64,000 bases of DNA from Paenarthrobacter sp. JL.01a. GTDB taxonomy: Bacteria > Actinomycetota > Actinomycetes > Actinomycetales > Micrococcaceae. Made by a program: the position numbers and the translations under genes. Positions 33,927-48,543 of this stretch are shown here, in pieces (position 1 is the first letter of the stretch; each line of letters begins with the position of its first letter). The notes below the pieces were generated by a model. It worked only from the letters and a program-made list of their open reading frames with translations. It did no database searches and had not been told where the DNA came from. The stretch lies in assembly GCF_025452095.1 (NCBI RefSeq), contig NZ_CP104877.1, positions 3,224,001-3,288,000 on the forward strand, given 5' to 3'.

Positions 33927-33948
33927 AATTCGAGTGACCACTCGAATT
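33927..33948. promoter_or_regulatory. Putative TetR operator in the divergent lac-type promoter
   Basis: Exact 10-base arms AATTCGAGTG and CACTCGAATT are separated by a two-base AC centre. The site lies 36 bases before the TetR ATG and 85 bases before the binding-protein ATG. TetR dimers typically bind palindromes of 15-22 bases in such a place. Confidence 0.7.
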
Positions 33949-34033
33949 ATCTGTTACCGTGGTCACAATCGACGTGCCGGGGCCCGCCTTCGGGTGCCGA
34001 CAGCGTCAACCTGACACAAAGAGGTGAAGGCGC

Positions 34034-35364
34034 ATGACCCGTTTTACTCGAAGACAACTTTTGGGCGCAGGCCTGGGTACGGCAGCCATGGGTCTGCTGT
34101 CCGGCTGCGCGACGCCGGGAACCCAGTCCGTCAACGCTGCACCAACCATCCCGGCCGCCAGCGGTCCTGTGCGGCTTACGTATTGGGCATGGTTGAAGGA
34201 CTTCCAGAAGGTTGCCGACATCTGGAATGCAGCGAATCCAAACATCCAGGTGGACGTCGTCTGGATCCCCGGCGGCAACGCAGGCGGATACCAGAAGCTC
34301 TACTCGGCGCTGGCAGCCGGGGGTGGCCCGGACCTGGCACAGGTGGAGCTGCGGTCGATCCCGGAGTTCATGCTGGTCAACGGGCTGGTGGACATCTCCC
34401 GCTACGGTGCCAAGGACCACGCTCACCTCTATGACCCCACGTTGTGGAAACAGGTCAGCTACACCGGCGGCGTCTACGGAATACCCCAGGATTCAGGTCC
34501 GATGGCCATGTTCTACCAGCCGGCCATTCTGGACAAGGTAGGCGGCGCTCCCCCGAAAACCTGGGACGAATGGGCGGGGCTGGCCCGCGAGCTTCGTTCC
34601 GTGGACACGTACCTGGACTGCTTCCCGATCAGCGACGCCTCATCCTTTGCTTCTTTCGCCGGGCAGGCAGGAGCCGCGTGGCTGCGTCCGGAGGAGGATG
34701 GCTGGGTCATCAACATGACCGACGACGCCACGCTCAACACCGCGCGCTTCTTCGACAAAGCGATCGACGACGACCTCGTCACCACCACGTACGGCGCCTT
34801 CTCCCCCGGCTGGTTCGCCGCGGCCGGCAAGGGCGGAATCGCCTCCACCGTCACCGGCAGCTGGGGCGATGCCCTGGTCGAAGGCGTCAGCGGGTCCGAG
34901 GGAAAGTGGCGGGTTGCACCCATGCCCACGTGGGGCGCCACCGGATTCGGCTCCAGCTACCTGGGTGGTTCAACCGCCGCCGTCCTGGCCAACAGCAAGC
35001 ACCCCAAGGAAGCGGTGGAGTTCGCCGTCTGGCTGACAACATCGAAAGAAGGCATCGACGCCGAGATTAACAACAGCGGCATCGGCTGGTCCCCGAATCC
35101 GGATTTCATTGGAACGGACCGTCAACAACCTTCGGCCTTCTTCGGGGGTCAAAACTACAACCAGGACATCTTCATCCCGGCAGCGCAGCAGCAAAACCCT
35201 GACTGGTCTTGGTGGCCCGTAACCCAGCAGTCCTTCAACATCCTCAGTGACGGTTTCCGGAAGAAGGCCTTCGGGACCTCCCTGGTGGACTCGATTGCCG
35301 CTTCCGAGCAGCAGATCATCACCGTTTTCAAGAACAAGGGCCTCACCATCAGGAAGGAAACGGC

Positions 35365-35368
<4 letters not shown>
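34034..35368 (+). CDS. ABC sugar transporter binding lipoprotein (Tat-type signal)
   Basis: A 444-residue CUT1 binding protein. The N-terminus MTRFTRRQLLGAGLGTAAMG has a twin-arginine motif followed by lipobox LLSGCA, so it may be folded in the cytosol and exported by Tat before lipidation. The mature part resembles family 1 extracellular solute-binding proteins (WIPGGNAGGYQKLYSALAAG, GKGGIASTVTGSWG). A GAGGTGAAGG RBS precedes the ATG. First gene of an operon with two permeases and a LacZ-type enzyme, so it probably binds lactose or another beta-galactoside. Confidence 0.9.
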
Positions 35369-40309
<4,941 letters not shown>

Positions 40310-40315
40310 CCCGCC

Positions 40316-40376
40316 GTTGTGGGGCCTGCTCTGCGTGCTATCCGACGGAAATAGCGTGCAGAGCGGGCCTCACAAC
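40316..40376. terminator. Long wobble-rich stem-loop between convergent genes
   Basis: The arms 40316-40341 and 40351-40376 match over 26 positions: 22 Watson-Crick pairs and four positions that are G-U or U-G wobbles only in plus-strand RNA. Loop of 9 bases. It fills the gap between lacZ and the MFS gene. The start GTTGTG and the G/C run CCCGCTC is shared with the hairpin at 61939. Terminator role is inferred. Confidence 0.7.
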
Positions 40377-40377
40377 G

Positions 40378-41772
40378 TCACCCGGACACCGCTACGGGCA
40401 CCTTCTTGGCGTCCTTGCGGACGGTGGCGCTGATGACTGCCGCCACAGTGCACATGGCCGCTGCACCCAGCCATGCATAGTTGTAGTGTCCCGTGACGTC
40501 GCGGATGAACCCGGCCGCGAGCGCGGCTGCGGCGGCTCCCAGCTGGTGGGCGGCGAACACCCAGCCGAACACCACCGAACCATCGGCGCCGAACACCGAG
40601 CGGCAGATGGCGGCCGTGGGCGGGACCGTCGCCACCCAATCAAGCCCATACACCACCACGAAAATGATCATGCTCGGTTCCACGGACGAGCCCAGCAGCA
40701 ACGGCAGCACCAGAAGGCCGATCCCCCGGAACTGGTAGTAGACGGCCAGCAAAACCTTGGGATTGAAGCGGTCGGTCAGCCAGCCTGAGGCGATGGTTCC
40801 CACGATGTCGAAGATTCCTACGACGGCCAGCAAGCCCGCCGCCGTGGTTTCGGGCATGCCGTGATCGTGCGCCGAGGGAATGAAGTGCGTTCCGATGAGG
40901 CCGTTCGTGGTAGCTCCGCAGATAGCGAAGCCCGCAACCAAGGCCCAGAACGTCCGGACCTTGACGGCCCGCTTGAGGACCTGCAGGGCACGGACAGCGG
41001 CGTTGGTGGAATCCTTCGGAACCACTACCTCCGGCTTGCCGACCGCCGCAGCGGTGGTCCCGGCGTCGGCGACCTGCACCTCAGGTTCTTGCGCACCATA
41101 AGGCAGCACCCCGACGTCGGCCGGTGAGTTCCGTAGCCACCGCAGCACCAGCGGTACCACGGCGAGCGCACCGGCAGCGATGAGCAGCGAGGCCCCGCGC
41201 CAGCCCGGGTTCTGGGCAAGCGCAGCGATGAACGGCAGGAAGACCAGCTGACCGGCCGCACTTCCTGCGGTGAGAATGCCGATCACCAAGCCGCGGCTTT
41301 TGGCGAACCAGGTGTTGGCGATCGTAGCCGCGAAGACGAGAGCCATGGAGCCGGTTCCCAAACCGATGAGCACTCCCCAGGTGAGGAGGATCTGCCACGA
41401 CTGGTTCACAAGGACAGTCAGTGCCGAACCAAGACCGATCAGGCACAGGGCCAACGAGGTCACTTTGCGGATGCCGAAGCGTTCCATGAGGGCTGCCGCG
41501 AAAGGTGCCGTCAGCCCGAAAAGGACCAGGTTGATGCTTACCGCGAGCGACAGCACCGTGGTGGACCAGCCGAATTCCTGCTGCAGCGGGACCATCAGTA
41601 CGCCGGGAGCTGCACGGAAGCCGGCCGCTCCGACCAAGGCAAGGAAGGCTACCGCGGCAACGATCCAGGCCGGGTGGAGGCGGCGGCCGGACGGACGCTT
41701 TCCGGACGCCCGCTTACTGGACGGGACCCGTGACGATTCAGTGGGTGTCCCTGTGACGTCGGGAGCGGTCAT
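40378..41772 (-). CDS. MFS transporter, OFA/monocarboxylate-like
   Basis: A 464-residue transporter with 12 hydrophobic segments. After a Ser/Thr-rich basic N-terminus of about 40 residues, it shows GFRAAPGVLMVPLQQEFGWSTTVLSLAVS, which is the characteristic first part of the OFA/MCT-type MFS group (oxalate/formate and monocarboxylates), and LLVGIFDIVGTIASGWLTDRFNPKVLL-like text in the C-terminal half. The ATG at 41772 overlaps the stop of the HxlR gene (ATGA); the longer frame upstream is shadow. Substrate probably an organic acid, unproved. Confidence 0.87.
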   Translation of the reverse strand: MTAPDVTGTPTESSRVPSSKRASGKRPSGRRLHPAWIVAAVAFLALVGAAGFRAAPGVLMVPLQQEFGWSTTVLSLAVSINLVLFGLTAPFAAALMERFGIRKVTSLALCLIGLGSALTVLVNQSWQILLTWGVLIGLGTGSMALVFAATIANTWFAKSRGLVIGILTAGSAAGQLVFLPFIAALAQNPGWRGASLLIAAGALAVVPLVLRWLRNSPADVGVLPYGAQEPEVQVADAGTTAAAVGKPEVVVPKDSTNAAVRALQVLKRAVKVRTFWALVAGFAICGATTNGLIGTHFIPSAHDHGMPETTAAGLLAVVGIFDIVGTIASGWLTDRFNPKVLLAVYYQFRGIGLLVLPLLLGSSVEPSMIIFVVVYGLDWVATVPPTAAICRSVFGADGSVVFGWVFAAHQLGAAAAALAAGFIRDVTGHYNYAWLGAAAMCTVAAVISATVRKDAKKVPVAVSG

Positions 41773-42335
41773 GCGGGGATCTCCGTCTCTGTGGTGCTGG
41801 CTGGATCTGCTGCTGTGGCTGGATCTGCGGTAGTGGCTTGCCGGGGTGCCACGGCCAGGGGAACCGGGTGCTTGTTGCGCTTGAAACTGTGCCAGCTGGT
41901 GTTGGCGGCGGTCAGTGCCGTGCCGCAGTGGGTGCACGTATCCGCCGAGGACGTCGCTTGCCCGCAGTCTGTATGGATGACCCTCATGTGGGAGGTTTCG
42001 TTGGGCGCGTCCAGATGCTTTTCCGCCCAGATGATGATCGCGTTCAGGACAGGCAGAGCTTCCTCGCCCTTGGTGGTCAGGACATATTCCTGGCGGGTGC
42101 GGCGTCCGTCCTGGTACGGCCGCTGGGCCAGTAACCCGGCGTCGAGCAACCACCCCAGACGCTTGCTGAGGACTGAATCGGCCACCTCGAGCCGTTGCTT
42201 GATGGCATCGAACCGGCCGTTCCCAAGGAAGATTTCGCGGAGCACCAGGCTTCCCCAAGGGTCACCAAGGACATCGAGGCCGCGGGCAAGGCTGCACGAA
42301 CGGGCAGACCAGTCAGAGCGAAGTGGCATGGGCAT
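41769..42335 (-). CDS. HxlR-family regulator with C-terminal zinc-ribbon-like tail
   Basis: A 188-residue winged-helix protein. The HxlR core is SCSLARGLDVLGDPWGSLVLREIFLG in parts with FDAIKQRLEVADSVLSKRLGWLLDAGLL, typical for the family. Residues about 118-140 carry DCGQATSSADTCTHCGTALT with CxxC and a further Cys, like a zinc ribbon, and the last 40 residues are Ala/Pro/Thr-rich. It overlaps the MFS gene and probably controls it; a near-inverted repeat CTTTCTTTAGAAAAG lies about 10-25 bases upstream of its start. Confidence 0.85.
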   Translation of the reverse strand: MPMPLRSDWSARSCSLARGLDVLGDPWGSLVLREIFLGNGRFDAIKQRLEVADSVLSKRLGWLLDAGLLAQRPYQDGRRTRQEYVLTTKGEEALPVLNAIIIWAEKHLDAPNETSHMRVIHTDCGQATSSADTCTHCGTALTAANTSWHSFKRNKHPVPLAVAPRQATTADPATAADPASTTETEIPA

Positions 42336-42469
42336 GAAACTATCTGACTTTTCTAAAGAAAGCTATAAGTGACCACGACACGTACGTCCAGGTTGCGCGG
42401 GGTTCATCAACGGTTCACCTCGGGTACCTACGCTTGCCGGGTCAACTCTGACCACGAAAGGCACCCTGA

Positions 42470-44608
42470 ATGTCCTCGAACAAACCTGACTTGGTGAAAC
42501 GTTCAACCGAATCCGTTGGGCTTTCCCGTCGCGGCTTCCTCGGCACGGCAGCTGCTGCGACGGCGCTTGCGGCAGCCGGCTCTCTCCTTCCGCCCTCCGT
42601 GCAGGCAGCAATGGCCAAGCCCACGCCTCCCGGGAGCCTGCAGTCCATCAAGCATGTGATCGTGCTGATGCAGGAAAACCGCTCCTTCGACCACTACTTC
42701 GGATCGCTGCGCGGAGTGCGCGGGTACGGCGACCAGTCCGTCACCCGGCTGCCCAACGGCAAATCCATGTTTGAACAACCCCGCGCAACGGGCGAGACAG
42801 TGCTGCCCTTTTCGCTGCGCAAGGCCGCCGAACTCGCTGGAAGGCCCGGATCCGATATCCAATACCTCGGCGACCTTGACCACTCCTTCAAAGGCACCAC
42901 CACGGCATGGAACAACGGCTGGTGCGACAAATGGATTCCTGCCAAGAGCGCATCCACCATGACCTTCTACGAGCGCCAGGACATCCCCCTCCAATACGAG
43001 CTCGCGGATACCTTCACCATCTGCGACGCATATCACTGTTCCGTCAACGGCTCCACCAATCCCAACCGCAACTACCTGTGGAGCGGCACCACGGGCAATG
43101 AGCCCGGCAGCAGCAACCGGGCCGTGACCAACGCGGCCTACGGTTACGATCACGGAGGCTACGACTGGACGACCTACCCGGAACGGCTGGAACAAGCCGG
43201 AGTCTCCTGGAAGATCTACCAGGACTGGGACAACTTCACGGACAACGCGGTCGAGTACTTTCAGACGTTCAAGGCGATCGGCCGGAAGATCCTCGCCTCG
43301 GTTGACGGCAAGCTCCGCACCACCGAGGAGTTCTACGACAACCTGGCCGGCAAGCCGGCAGCGGAACAGGATCGCCTCCTCGCCCAGCTTCAGCAGGGCC
43401 GCGCTACCCTCACGGACGCCGAAAGGTCGCTCTTCGACAAGGCCATGTGGCGTGGCCGGCCTGACACCCTCCTGGAGCGCCTCAGCGCCGACATCACCGG
43501 AGGAACCCTGCCGCAGGTCAGCTGGCTGGTACCGTCCGCTGCCGACTCGGAACACCCTGGCGCCTCGACGCCGGTGGGCAGCGCAAACTTCGTCTACCGC
43601 CTCCTGGACACGGTCGCCAGCAACCCTGACACCTGGGACAGCACCGCCATCTTCCTGAACTTCGACGAGAACGATGGCTACTTCGACCACGTTCCTCCGC
43701 CCGTCCAGCCGCGCCCCGCTTCGGGTGAATCTCCGGACTGGACCACGGCACGGCCCATCGGACTGGGCCCACGGGTACCCATGACGGTGGTCTCGCCGTG
43801 GACGGTGGGCGGCTATGTAAGCTCCGAAATCTTCGACCACACCTCCGTACTGCGCTTCCTGGAACGCTGGACCGGCGTGCAGGAGCCGAACATCTCCCCC
43901 TGGCGGCGGCAGGTCTGCGGTGACCTGACCGGCGTCTTCAACTTCAGTTCCCCGGGCACTCCCCCTGTACTGGACCACCCGGGACCCGTACCTGCCAAGA
44001 CCAGCCGGTGGCGTCCCACCCCGCCGGCAGTCCAAGTGGCACCGATCCAGGAAAGCGGCTCACGCCCGGCCCGCCCACTCCCCTACAGGCCGCAGGTCTC
44101 CGCCGTGGCAACGCCGGGCATGCTCACGCTGGCCCTGACGAACACGGGTACCAGGTCAACGCACTTCGCCATCTACGGTTACGCCGGAGAGCTCGCAGAA
44201 CCCCGGCACATCGACGTCCTCGCGAACGACAAGGTGAAGCTGTCCCTTGCCCCCGGTGCGTTCGACGTCGTCGTCACCGGTCCCAACCGGTTCCAGTACG
44301 AACTCAAAGGCACGACGGCGGGCGCAGCGTCCGGCGTCGACGTTACGGTTAACGGCCGCCGCGGCAATAAAGCCGTGGAGTTGGAAGTCCGCAACAACGG
44401 CACGGCTGCGGTGACGCTGGCCTTGAAGTCACTGCAGTACGCACCGGGTGCCGAGACTGTGAAACTCAAGGCCGGACAATCGAAGAAGATCGGCTGGGAA
44501 ACCGTCAGCGGCTGGTACGACGTTGAAGTCACTACCCCCGGGGACACGACGTTCCGTCGCAGGCTGACGGGTCGCGACGAAGACGGTCGGGAAGGCATCT
44601 CCGGCTAA
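42470..44608 (+). CDS. Phosphocholine-specific phospholipase C
   Basis: A 712-residue secreted phospholipase C of the bacterial PlcH/PlcN type. The N-terminus SVGLSRRGFLGTAAAATALAAAG has a twin-arginine motif, so export is by Tat. HVIVLMQENRSFDHYFG is the phosphoesterase signature (with the metal-binding Asn/Asp/His), EDNDGYFDHVPPP-like FDENDGYFDHV carries another metal ligand, and HTSVLRFLERW is the usual late motif. C-terminal beta-rich repeats (about 530-712) are DUF756-type. It cleaves phosphocholine from lipids, giving phosphate and choline. Its stop overlaps the end of the convergent GT87 gene. Confidence 0.93.
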   Translation: MSSNKPDLVKRSTESVGLSRRGFLGTAAAATALAAAGSLLPPSVQAAMAKPTPPGSLQSIKHVIVLMQENRSFDHYFGSLRGVRGYGDQSVTRLPNGKSMFEQPRATGETVLPFSLRKAAELAGRPGSDIQYLGDLDHSFKGTTTAWNNGWCDKWIPAKSASTMTFYERQDIPLQYELADTFTICDAYHCSVNGSTNPNRNYLWSGTTGNEPGSSNRAVTNAAYGYDHGGYDWTTYPERLEQAGVSWKIYQDWDNFTDNAVEYFQTFKAIGRKILASVDGKLRTTEEFYDNLAGKPAAEQDRLLAQLQQGRATLTDAERSLFDKAMWRGRPDTLLERLSADITGGTLPQVSWLVPSAADSEHPGASTPVGSANFVYRLLDTVASNPDTWDSTAIFLNFDENDGYFDHVPPPVQPRPASGESPDWTTARPIGLGPRVPMTVVSPWTVGGYVSSEIFDHTSVLRFLERWTGVQEPNISPWRRQVCGDLTGVFNFSSPGTPPVLDHPGPVPAKTSRWRPTPPAVQVAPIQESGSRPARPLPYRPQVSAVATPGMLTLALTNTGTRSTHFAIYGYAGELAEPRHIDVLANDKVKLSLAPGAFDVVVTGPNRFQYELKGTTAGAASGVDVTVNGRRGNKAVELEVRNNGTAAVTLALKSLQYAPGAETVKLKAGQSKKIGWETVSGWYDVEVTTPGDTTFRRRLTGRDEDGREGISG

Positions 44609-45900
44609 GCGCTCGCCGGATGGTCCTTGGTGGTTGCGCCAAGGACCAGGCCGGTCCGCGAAGGACGGTACGCCAGGGCCCAGTAGACCAGCATGGCAAT
44701 CCCGCACACCACTCCCAGGCTGGAAACCATGAGCTGCCCCTGGGTCTGCGGATCCTTGCCCCATTCGGCAGCGCCTGCCCACACAGCCAGGTTCTTGGGC
44801 GTCATGTAGAAGGCAATAGTGGAACACACCACTATCACCCAACCCGCAGTGCGCATCCGCCCGTTCCGGGAGGGCACCCGGTGCATCGCAAAGGCCATGC
44901 TGGGGAGCGCAACAGCAACCCACACCCAGTGGTGGGACCAGGAGACCGGGCTGATCAGGAGCATCAGGATGGCCGTGGCAGATACCGCAATAAAGTTCTC
45001 GTCCACAGCCACGGCCCAGGTGATGATGAGCCCAGCCACGATCACGAGCCCCAGCGACAGGACCATCCACACCACATTGGTGGCTGACGAGTCCGGCATG
45101 CCAAAGTGCAGGAGCAGGCCCTTGACCGAGAGGTTGTCCACGTAGGCAGGCCCGCCGATGCGGCCCGTGTTCGGAAGGATCTTGGTCCAGAAGTCCAGTG
45201 ACGCCTGCGGCAAGAGGGCCCAAGCTACGGCAATGGAGCCAAAGAAACCGGCCGCCATCCAACCCAGCGCCTTGAAATCACGGCGAACCAGGAAGTACAA
45301 ACCAAAGGCGAGAGGGGTGAGCTTCACGCCCGCCGCCAGGCCGATCAGCAAGCCTGCAGGCCAGCGGATGGCACCTGCACGCACTTTCCCGTACAGGGCG
45401 AAATCGGCCAGGATCACGCCCATCAAAATGATGTTGATCTGTCCAAAAACAAACGTGTCCCGCCACGGTCCCAGAAGCAGGATGGCCCCTGTTCCCACCA
45501 GCGCCGTGGTCCTGAAACGGTAATCGGCAAAGGCTTCACGCCAGGTCTTCAGGCCGAAGTAGTGCCTGGCCAACCAAGCGGCAACGGTTGCGGCGCCGCC
45601 CAGGGCCACGAGAATGAACACCATGCTTCCGGCGAAGAACCCCAACGCCGCCAACCCCGTGAAAATCAAGGCGGCGAACGGAGGGTAGGTGAACGGCAGG
45701 CCATCGCGGATGGCGTACAGGTCACCGCCTTCCATGACCTTCCCACCGCCGTAGTAGTACACCTCAAAGTCGTTCAGCGCCGGCTGGTAATTCGCGTACA
45801 GGTAACACACGGCCACTACGAGCGTCAGGGCGCCGGCCACGGTGAGGATCCAGCCCCGTGCCGTGATGCTGGCCGCCGTGCGTGAAGGAGAAGCCACCAT
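44605..45900 (-). CDS. GT87 / DUF2029 membrane glycosyltransferase (second copy)
   Basis: A 431-residue polytopic protein closely related to the one at 30537, with LPFTYPPFAALIF, LGPWRDTFVFGQINIILMG, LLIGLAAGVKLTPLAFGLYFL, RIGGPAYVDNLSVKG and LLISPVSWSHHWVW. Probable lipid mannosyltransferase using a polyprenyl-phosphate-mannose donor. ATG 45900 is one base from the CGS stop and favoured over 45945, which would overlap the CGS gene. It could be transcribed with the transsulfuration pair, although no functional link is known. Confidence 0.85.
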   Translation of the reverse strand: MVASPSRTAASITARGWILTVAGALTLVVAVCYLYANYQPALNDFEVYYYGGGKVMEGGDLYAIRDGLPFTYPPFAALIFTGLAALGFFAGSMVFILVALGGAATVAAWLARHYFGLKTWREAFADYRFRTTALVGTGAILLLGPWRDTFVFGQINIILMGVILADFALYGKVRAGAIRWPAGLLIGLAAGVKLTPLAFGLYFLVRRDFKALGWMAAGFFGSIAVAWALLPQASLDFWTKILPNTGRIGGPAYVDNLSVKGLLLHFGMPDSSATNVVWMVLSLGLVIVAGLIITWAVAVDENFIAVSATAILMLLISPVSWSHHWVWVAVALPSMAFAMHRVPSRNGRMRTAGWVIVVCSTIAFYMTPKNLAVWAGAAEWGKDPQTQGQLMVSSLGVVCGIAMLVYWALAYRPSRTGLVLGATTKDHPASA

Positions 45901-45901
45901 G

Positions 45902-47071
45902 TCAGCCGTTGGTGATCCTGGCGAAAGCCTGTTCAAGGTCGGCAATCAGGTCCTCGGCTTCCTCGATGCCGCACGAGAGGCGCAGGAGGTTGACCGGGAC
46001 GGCCAGTTCGGTGCCCTTCACCGAAGCATGGGTCATCTCGGAGGGGTAGTTCATCAGCGACTCGATCCCGCCCAGGGACTCGGCAAGAGTGAACACCGAG
46101 GTGTTTTCCGCAACGGTCCTTGCCGCGGCCTCTCCACCCTTGAACTGCACCGACACCATGCCGCCGAACTTCTTCATCTGCTTCGCGGCGAGATCGTGGC
46201 CCGGGTGGTCCGGGAGCCCCGGATACAGCACGGCCTCAACCTCCGGACGCGTCAGCAACCACTCAGCTACTGCCTGGCCGTTCTCGCTGTGGCGGTCCAT
46301 GCGCACGCCCAAGGTCTTCAAGCCACGGGTGGTCAGGAACGCGTCCATCGGACCGGACACAGCGCCGACGGCGAACTGGATGAAACCGATCTTCTCGGCC
46401 AGTTCAGCATCCTTCACCACAATGGCGCCGCCCACCACATCCGAGTGGCCTCCGATGTACTTGGTAGTGGAGTGAACCACGACGTCGGCACCCAGGGCGA
46501 GCGGGGTCTGCAAGTAGGGAGATGCGAAGGTGTTGTCGACCACCAGGAGGGCACCGGCGTCGTGCGCTACAGCGGCGAGCGCGGCAATGTCGGTGATCTT
46601 CATCATCGGGTTGGACGGTGTCTCAACCCACACGATGCGCGTGTTGTTCGCAGCGACGGCGGCGGCAACGGCGTCCAGGTCCGACATGTCCACCGGGGTA
46701 TTGCCGATGCCCCAGTCCCCCAGCACACGGTTGATGAGGCGGTAGGTTCCACCGTAGGCGTCATTGCCCAACACGATGTGGTCCCCGGGCCGGGCCACTG
46801 CCCGGATCAGCGAGTCTTCAGCAGCCAGGCCGGATCCGAAGGAGAACGCGGCCGTTCCACCTTCAAGGGCGGCCAACTGCTCCTGCAGGGCATCGCGGGT
46901 GGGGTTGCCGCCGCGGCCGTACTCGTAGCCCGAGCGCAGGCCCCCGATGCCGTCCTGGGCGTAGGTCGAGCTGAAGTGCAGCGGAGGTACCACAGCACCG
47001 GTGCGCGGCTCGAAGTCCTGGCCGGCGTGGACGGCACGTGTGTTGAACCCGGTCTTGTTGTTGTCAGACAT
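45902..47071 (-). CDS. metB: Cystathionine gamma-synthase
   Basis: A 389-residue PLP enzyme of the Cys/Met metabolism class. The PLP lysine is K204 in VVHSTTKYIGGHSDVVGG, with SGYEYGRGGNPTRDALQ and WVETPSNPMMKI around the fold. MetB condenses O-succinyl- or O-acetylhomoserine with cysteine to cystathionine; the same fold serves as cystathionine gamma-lyase. Next to a cystathionine beta-synthase the lyase/reverse transsulfuration alternative is real. ATG 47071 has GAGGAG upstream. It follows the CBS gene by 41 bases. Confidence 0.92.
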   Translation of the reverse strand: MSDNNKTGFNTRAVHAGQDFEPRTGAVVPPLHFSSTYAQDGIGGLRSGYEYGRGGNPTRDALQEQLAALEGGTAAFSFGSGLAAEDSLIRAVARPGDHIVLGNDAYGGTYRLINRVLGDWGIGNTPVDMSDLDAVAAAVAANNTRIVWVETPSNPMMKITDIAALAAVAHDAGALLVVDNTFASPYLQTPLALGADVVVHSTTKYIGGHSDVVGGAIVVKDAELAEKIGFIQFAVGAVSGPMDAFLTTRGLKTLGVRMDRHSENGQAVAEWLLTRPEVEAVLYPGLPDHPGHDLAAKQMKKFGGMVSVQFKGGEAAARTVAENTSVFTLAESLGGIESLMNYPSEMTHASVKGTELAVPVNLLRLSCGIEEAEDLIADLEQAFARITNG

Positions 47072-47112
47072 GGAAGCTCCTCTTTGTTCGTTCAACGGTT
47101 GGTCAGCGCGGG

Positions 47113-48498
47113 CTAGTTGCTGAGGTAAGCCAGGAGGTCGTGGCGCGTCAGGATGCCGACCGGGGCTCCCGCGAAGGTCACCATGACGGTATCGACGTCG
47201 GACAGCAGCTCACGCGCGGCGGAAATGGTCTCCAAGGAGCCCACCACGGGCAGGCGTTCGCCCATGTGTTCGGAGATCTTGTCCGAAAGTTTCGCTTCGC
47301 CGCGGAACAGCTTGCTGGTCAGGGTGCGCTCGTCGACGGCCCCCAGGACTTCGCCCATCACCACGGGAGGCTCCTGCGACAGGACCGGGATGTGCGAGAC
47401 ACCGAACTCGTTCATGATGTTGATGACGTCGCGGACGGTTTCGTTGGGATGGATGTGGACCAGGTCCGGCATCTCGCCCGTCTTGGATTTGAGGACCTCC
47501 CCCACGGAGGATTCTTCGCCCCCGGAAAGAAAGCCATAGGAGCGCATCCACTGGTCGTTGAAGATCTTGGCCAGGTATCCGCGACCGGAGTCAGGGAGAA
47601 TCACCACCACCACGGCGGATTCGTCGAGGTCCTTGGCGGCCTGCAGCGCCGCCACCACCGCCATGCCGGAAGACCCGCCAACGAGCAGGCCCTCTTCCCG
47701 GGCAAGACGACGGGTCATGGCGAAGGAATCCGCGTCCGAGACAGCGATGACGTGGTCCGGGACGTCACGGTCGTAGTTGGCGGGCCACATGTCCTCGCCG
47801 ACGCCTTCGACGAAGTACGGCCGGCCGGTTCCGCCCGAGTAGACCGAGCCTTCGGGGTCCGCACCAATGACCTTGACACGGCCGCCGTCGGACTCCGTCC
47901 GTTCAGCCGAAACCTGCTTGAGGTACCGGCCGGTGCCGGTGATCGTCCCGCCCGTACCGGCGCCGATGACGACGTGGGTGACGCGGCCGTCCGTGTCGTT
48001 CCAGATCTCCGGGCCGGTGGACTCGAAGTGGCTGCCGGGGGCGGCCGGATTGGAGAACTGGTCCGGCTTGAAAGCGTCTGGAATCTCGCGGACCAGTCGG
48101 TCGGAGACGCCGTAATAGCTTTGCGGGCTGTCGGGAGCCACGGAGGTAGGGGTCACCACGACCTCGGCGCCGTACGCCTTCAGGACGGCGCGCTTGTCCT
48201 CACCCACCTTGTCCGGGACCACGAAGATGCACTTGTAGCCCTTCTGCTGGGCCACCAGTGCCAGACCAACTCCCGTGTTGCCCGACGTCGGCTCAACGAT
48301 GGTGCCACCGGGCTTGAGCCGACCGTCCTTTTCCGCGTCTTCGATCATTTTCACCGCGATGCGGTCCTTGATCGATCCACCGGGGTTGATGTATTCGAGC
48401 TTCACCAGGACTGTGGCCCTGATCCCCTCAGTAACGTGGTTGAGTTTGATAAGGGGCGTATTGCCGATGAGGTCCAACACGGACTGGGCGTACTTCAT
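47113..48498 (-). CDS. Cystathionine beta-synthase
   Basis: A 461-residue PLP enzyme with a C-terminal CBS-domain pair (about residues 340-460). The PLP Lys is K44 in PGGSIKDRIA, followed by EPTSGNTGVGLALVA and GGTGRPYFVEGVGE. Condenses serine and homocysteine to cystathionine. Two CBS domains (EFGVSHIPVL, VMVTFAGAPVGILTRHDLL) probably bind adenosyl compounds as in eukaryotic enzymes; the heme domain is absent. ATG 48498 (MKYAQSVLDLIGNTPLIKL) is the family start. Together with the next gene it gives the reverse transsulfuration route from methionine to cysteine. Confidence 0.93.
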   Translation of the reverse strand: MKYAQSVLDLIGNTPLIKLNHVTEGIRATVLVKLEYINPGGSIKDRIAVKMIEDAEKDGRLKPGGTIVEPTSGNTGVGLALVAQQKGYKCIFVVPDKVGEDKRAVLKAYGAEVVVTPTSVAPDSPQSYYGVSDRLVREIPDAFKPDQFSNPAAPGSHFESTGPEIWNDTDGRVTHVVIGAGTGGTITGTGRYLKQVSAERTESDGGRVKVIGADPEGSVYSGGTGRPYFVEGVGEDMWPANYDRDVPDHVIAVSDADSFAMTRRLAREEGLLVGGSSGMAVVAALQAAKDLDESAVVVVILPDSGRGYLAKIFNDQWMRSYGFLSGGEESSVGEVLKSKTGEMPDLVHIHPNETVRDVINIMNEFGVSHIPVLSQEPPVVMGEVLGAVDERTLTSKLFRGEAKLSDKISEHMGERLPVVGSLETISAARELLSDVDTVMVTFAGAPVGILTRHDLLAYLSN

Positions 48499-48543
48499 AG
48501 GTACAAAGTTACCGCCTGCCCGCATTGGGACCGGACCGGTCGG

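Noticed and set aside
33891..33941. Longer TetR start at 33941
   Set aside because: It would place the start inside the palindrome and add residues unlike TetR N-termini; the ATG at 33890 is preferred.
42503..44035. 510-codon frame antisense to phospholipase C
   Set aside because: Antisense shadow in a gene whose sense frame has full family motifs; Arg/Gly/Val-rich text without domains.
48499..48543. SAM-type riboswitch before the CBS gene
   Set aside because: The gap between VOC and CBS genes is only about 45 bases, too short for a known SAM riboswitch.
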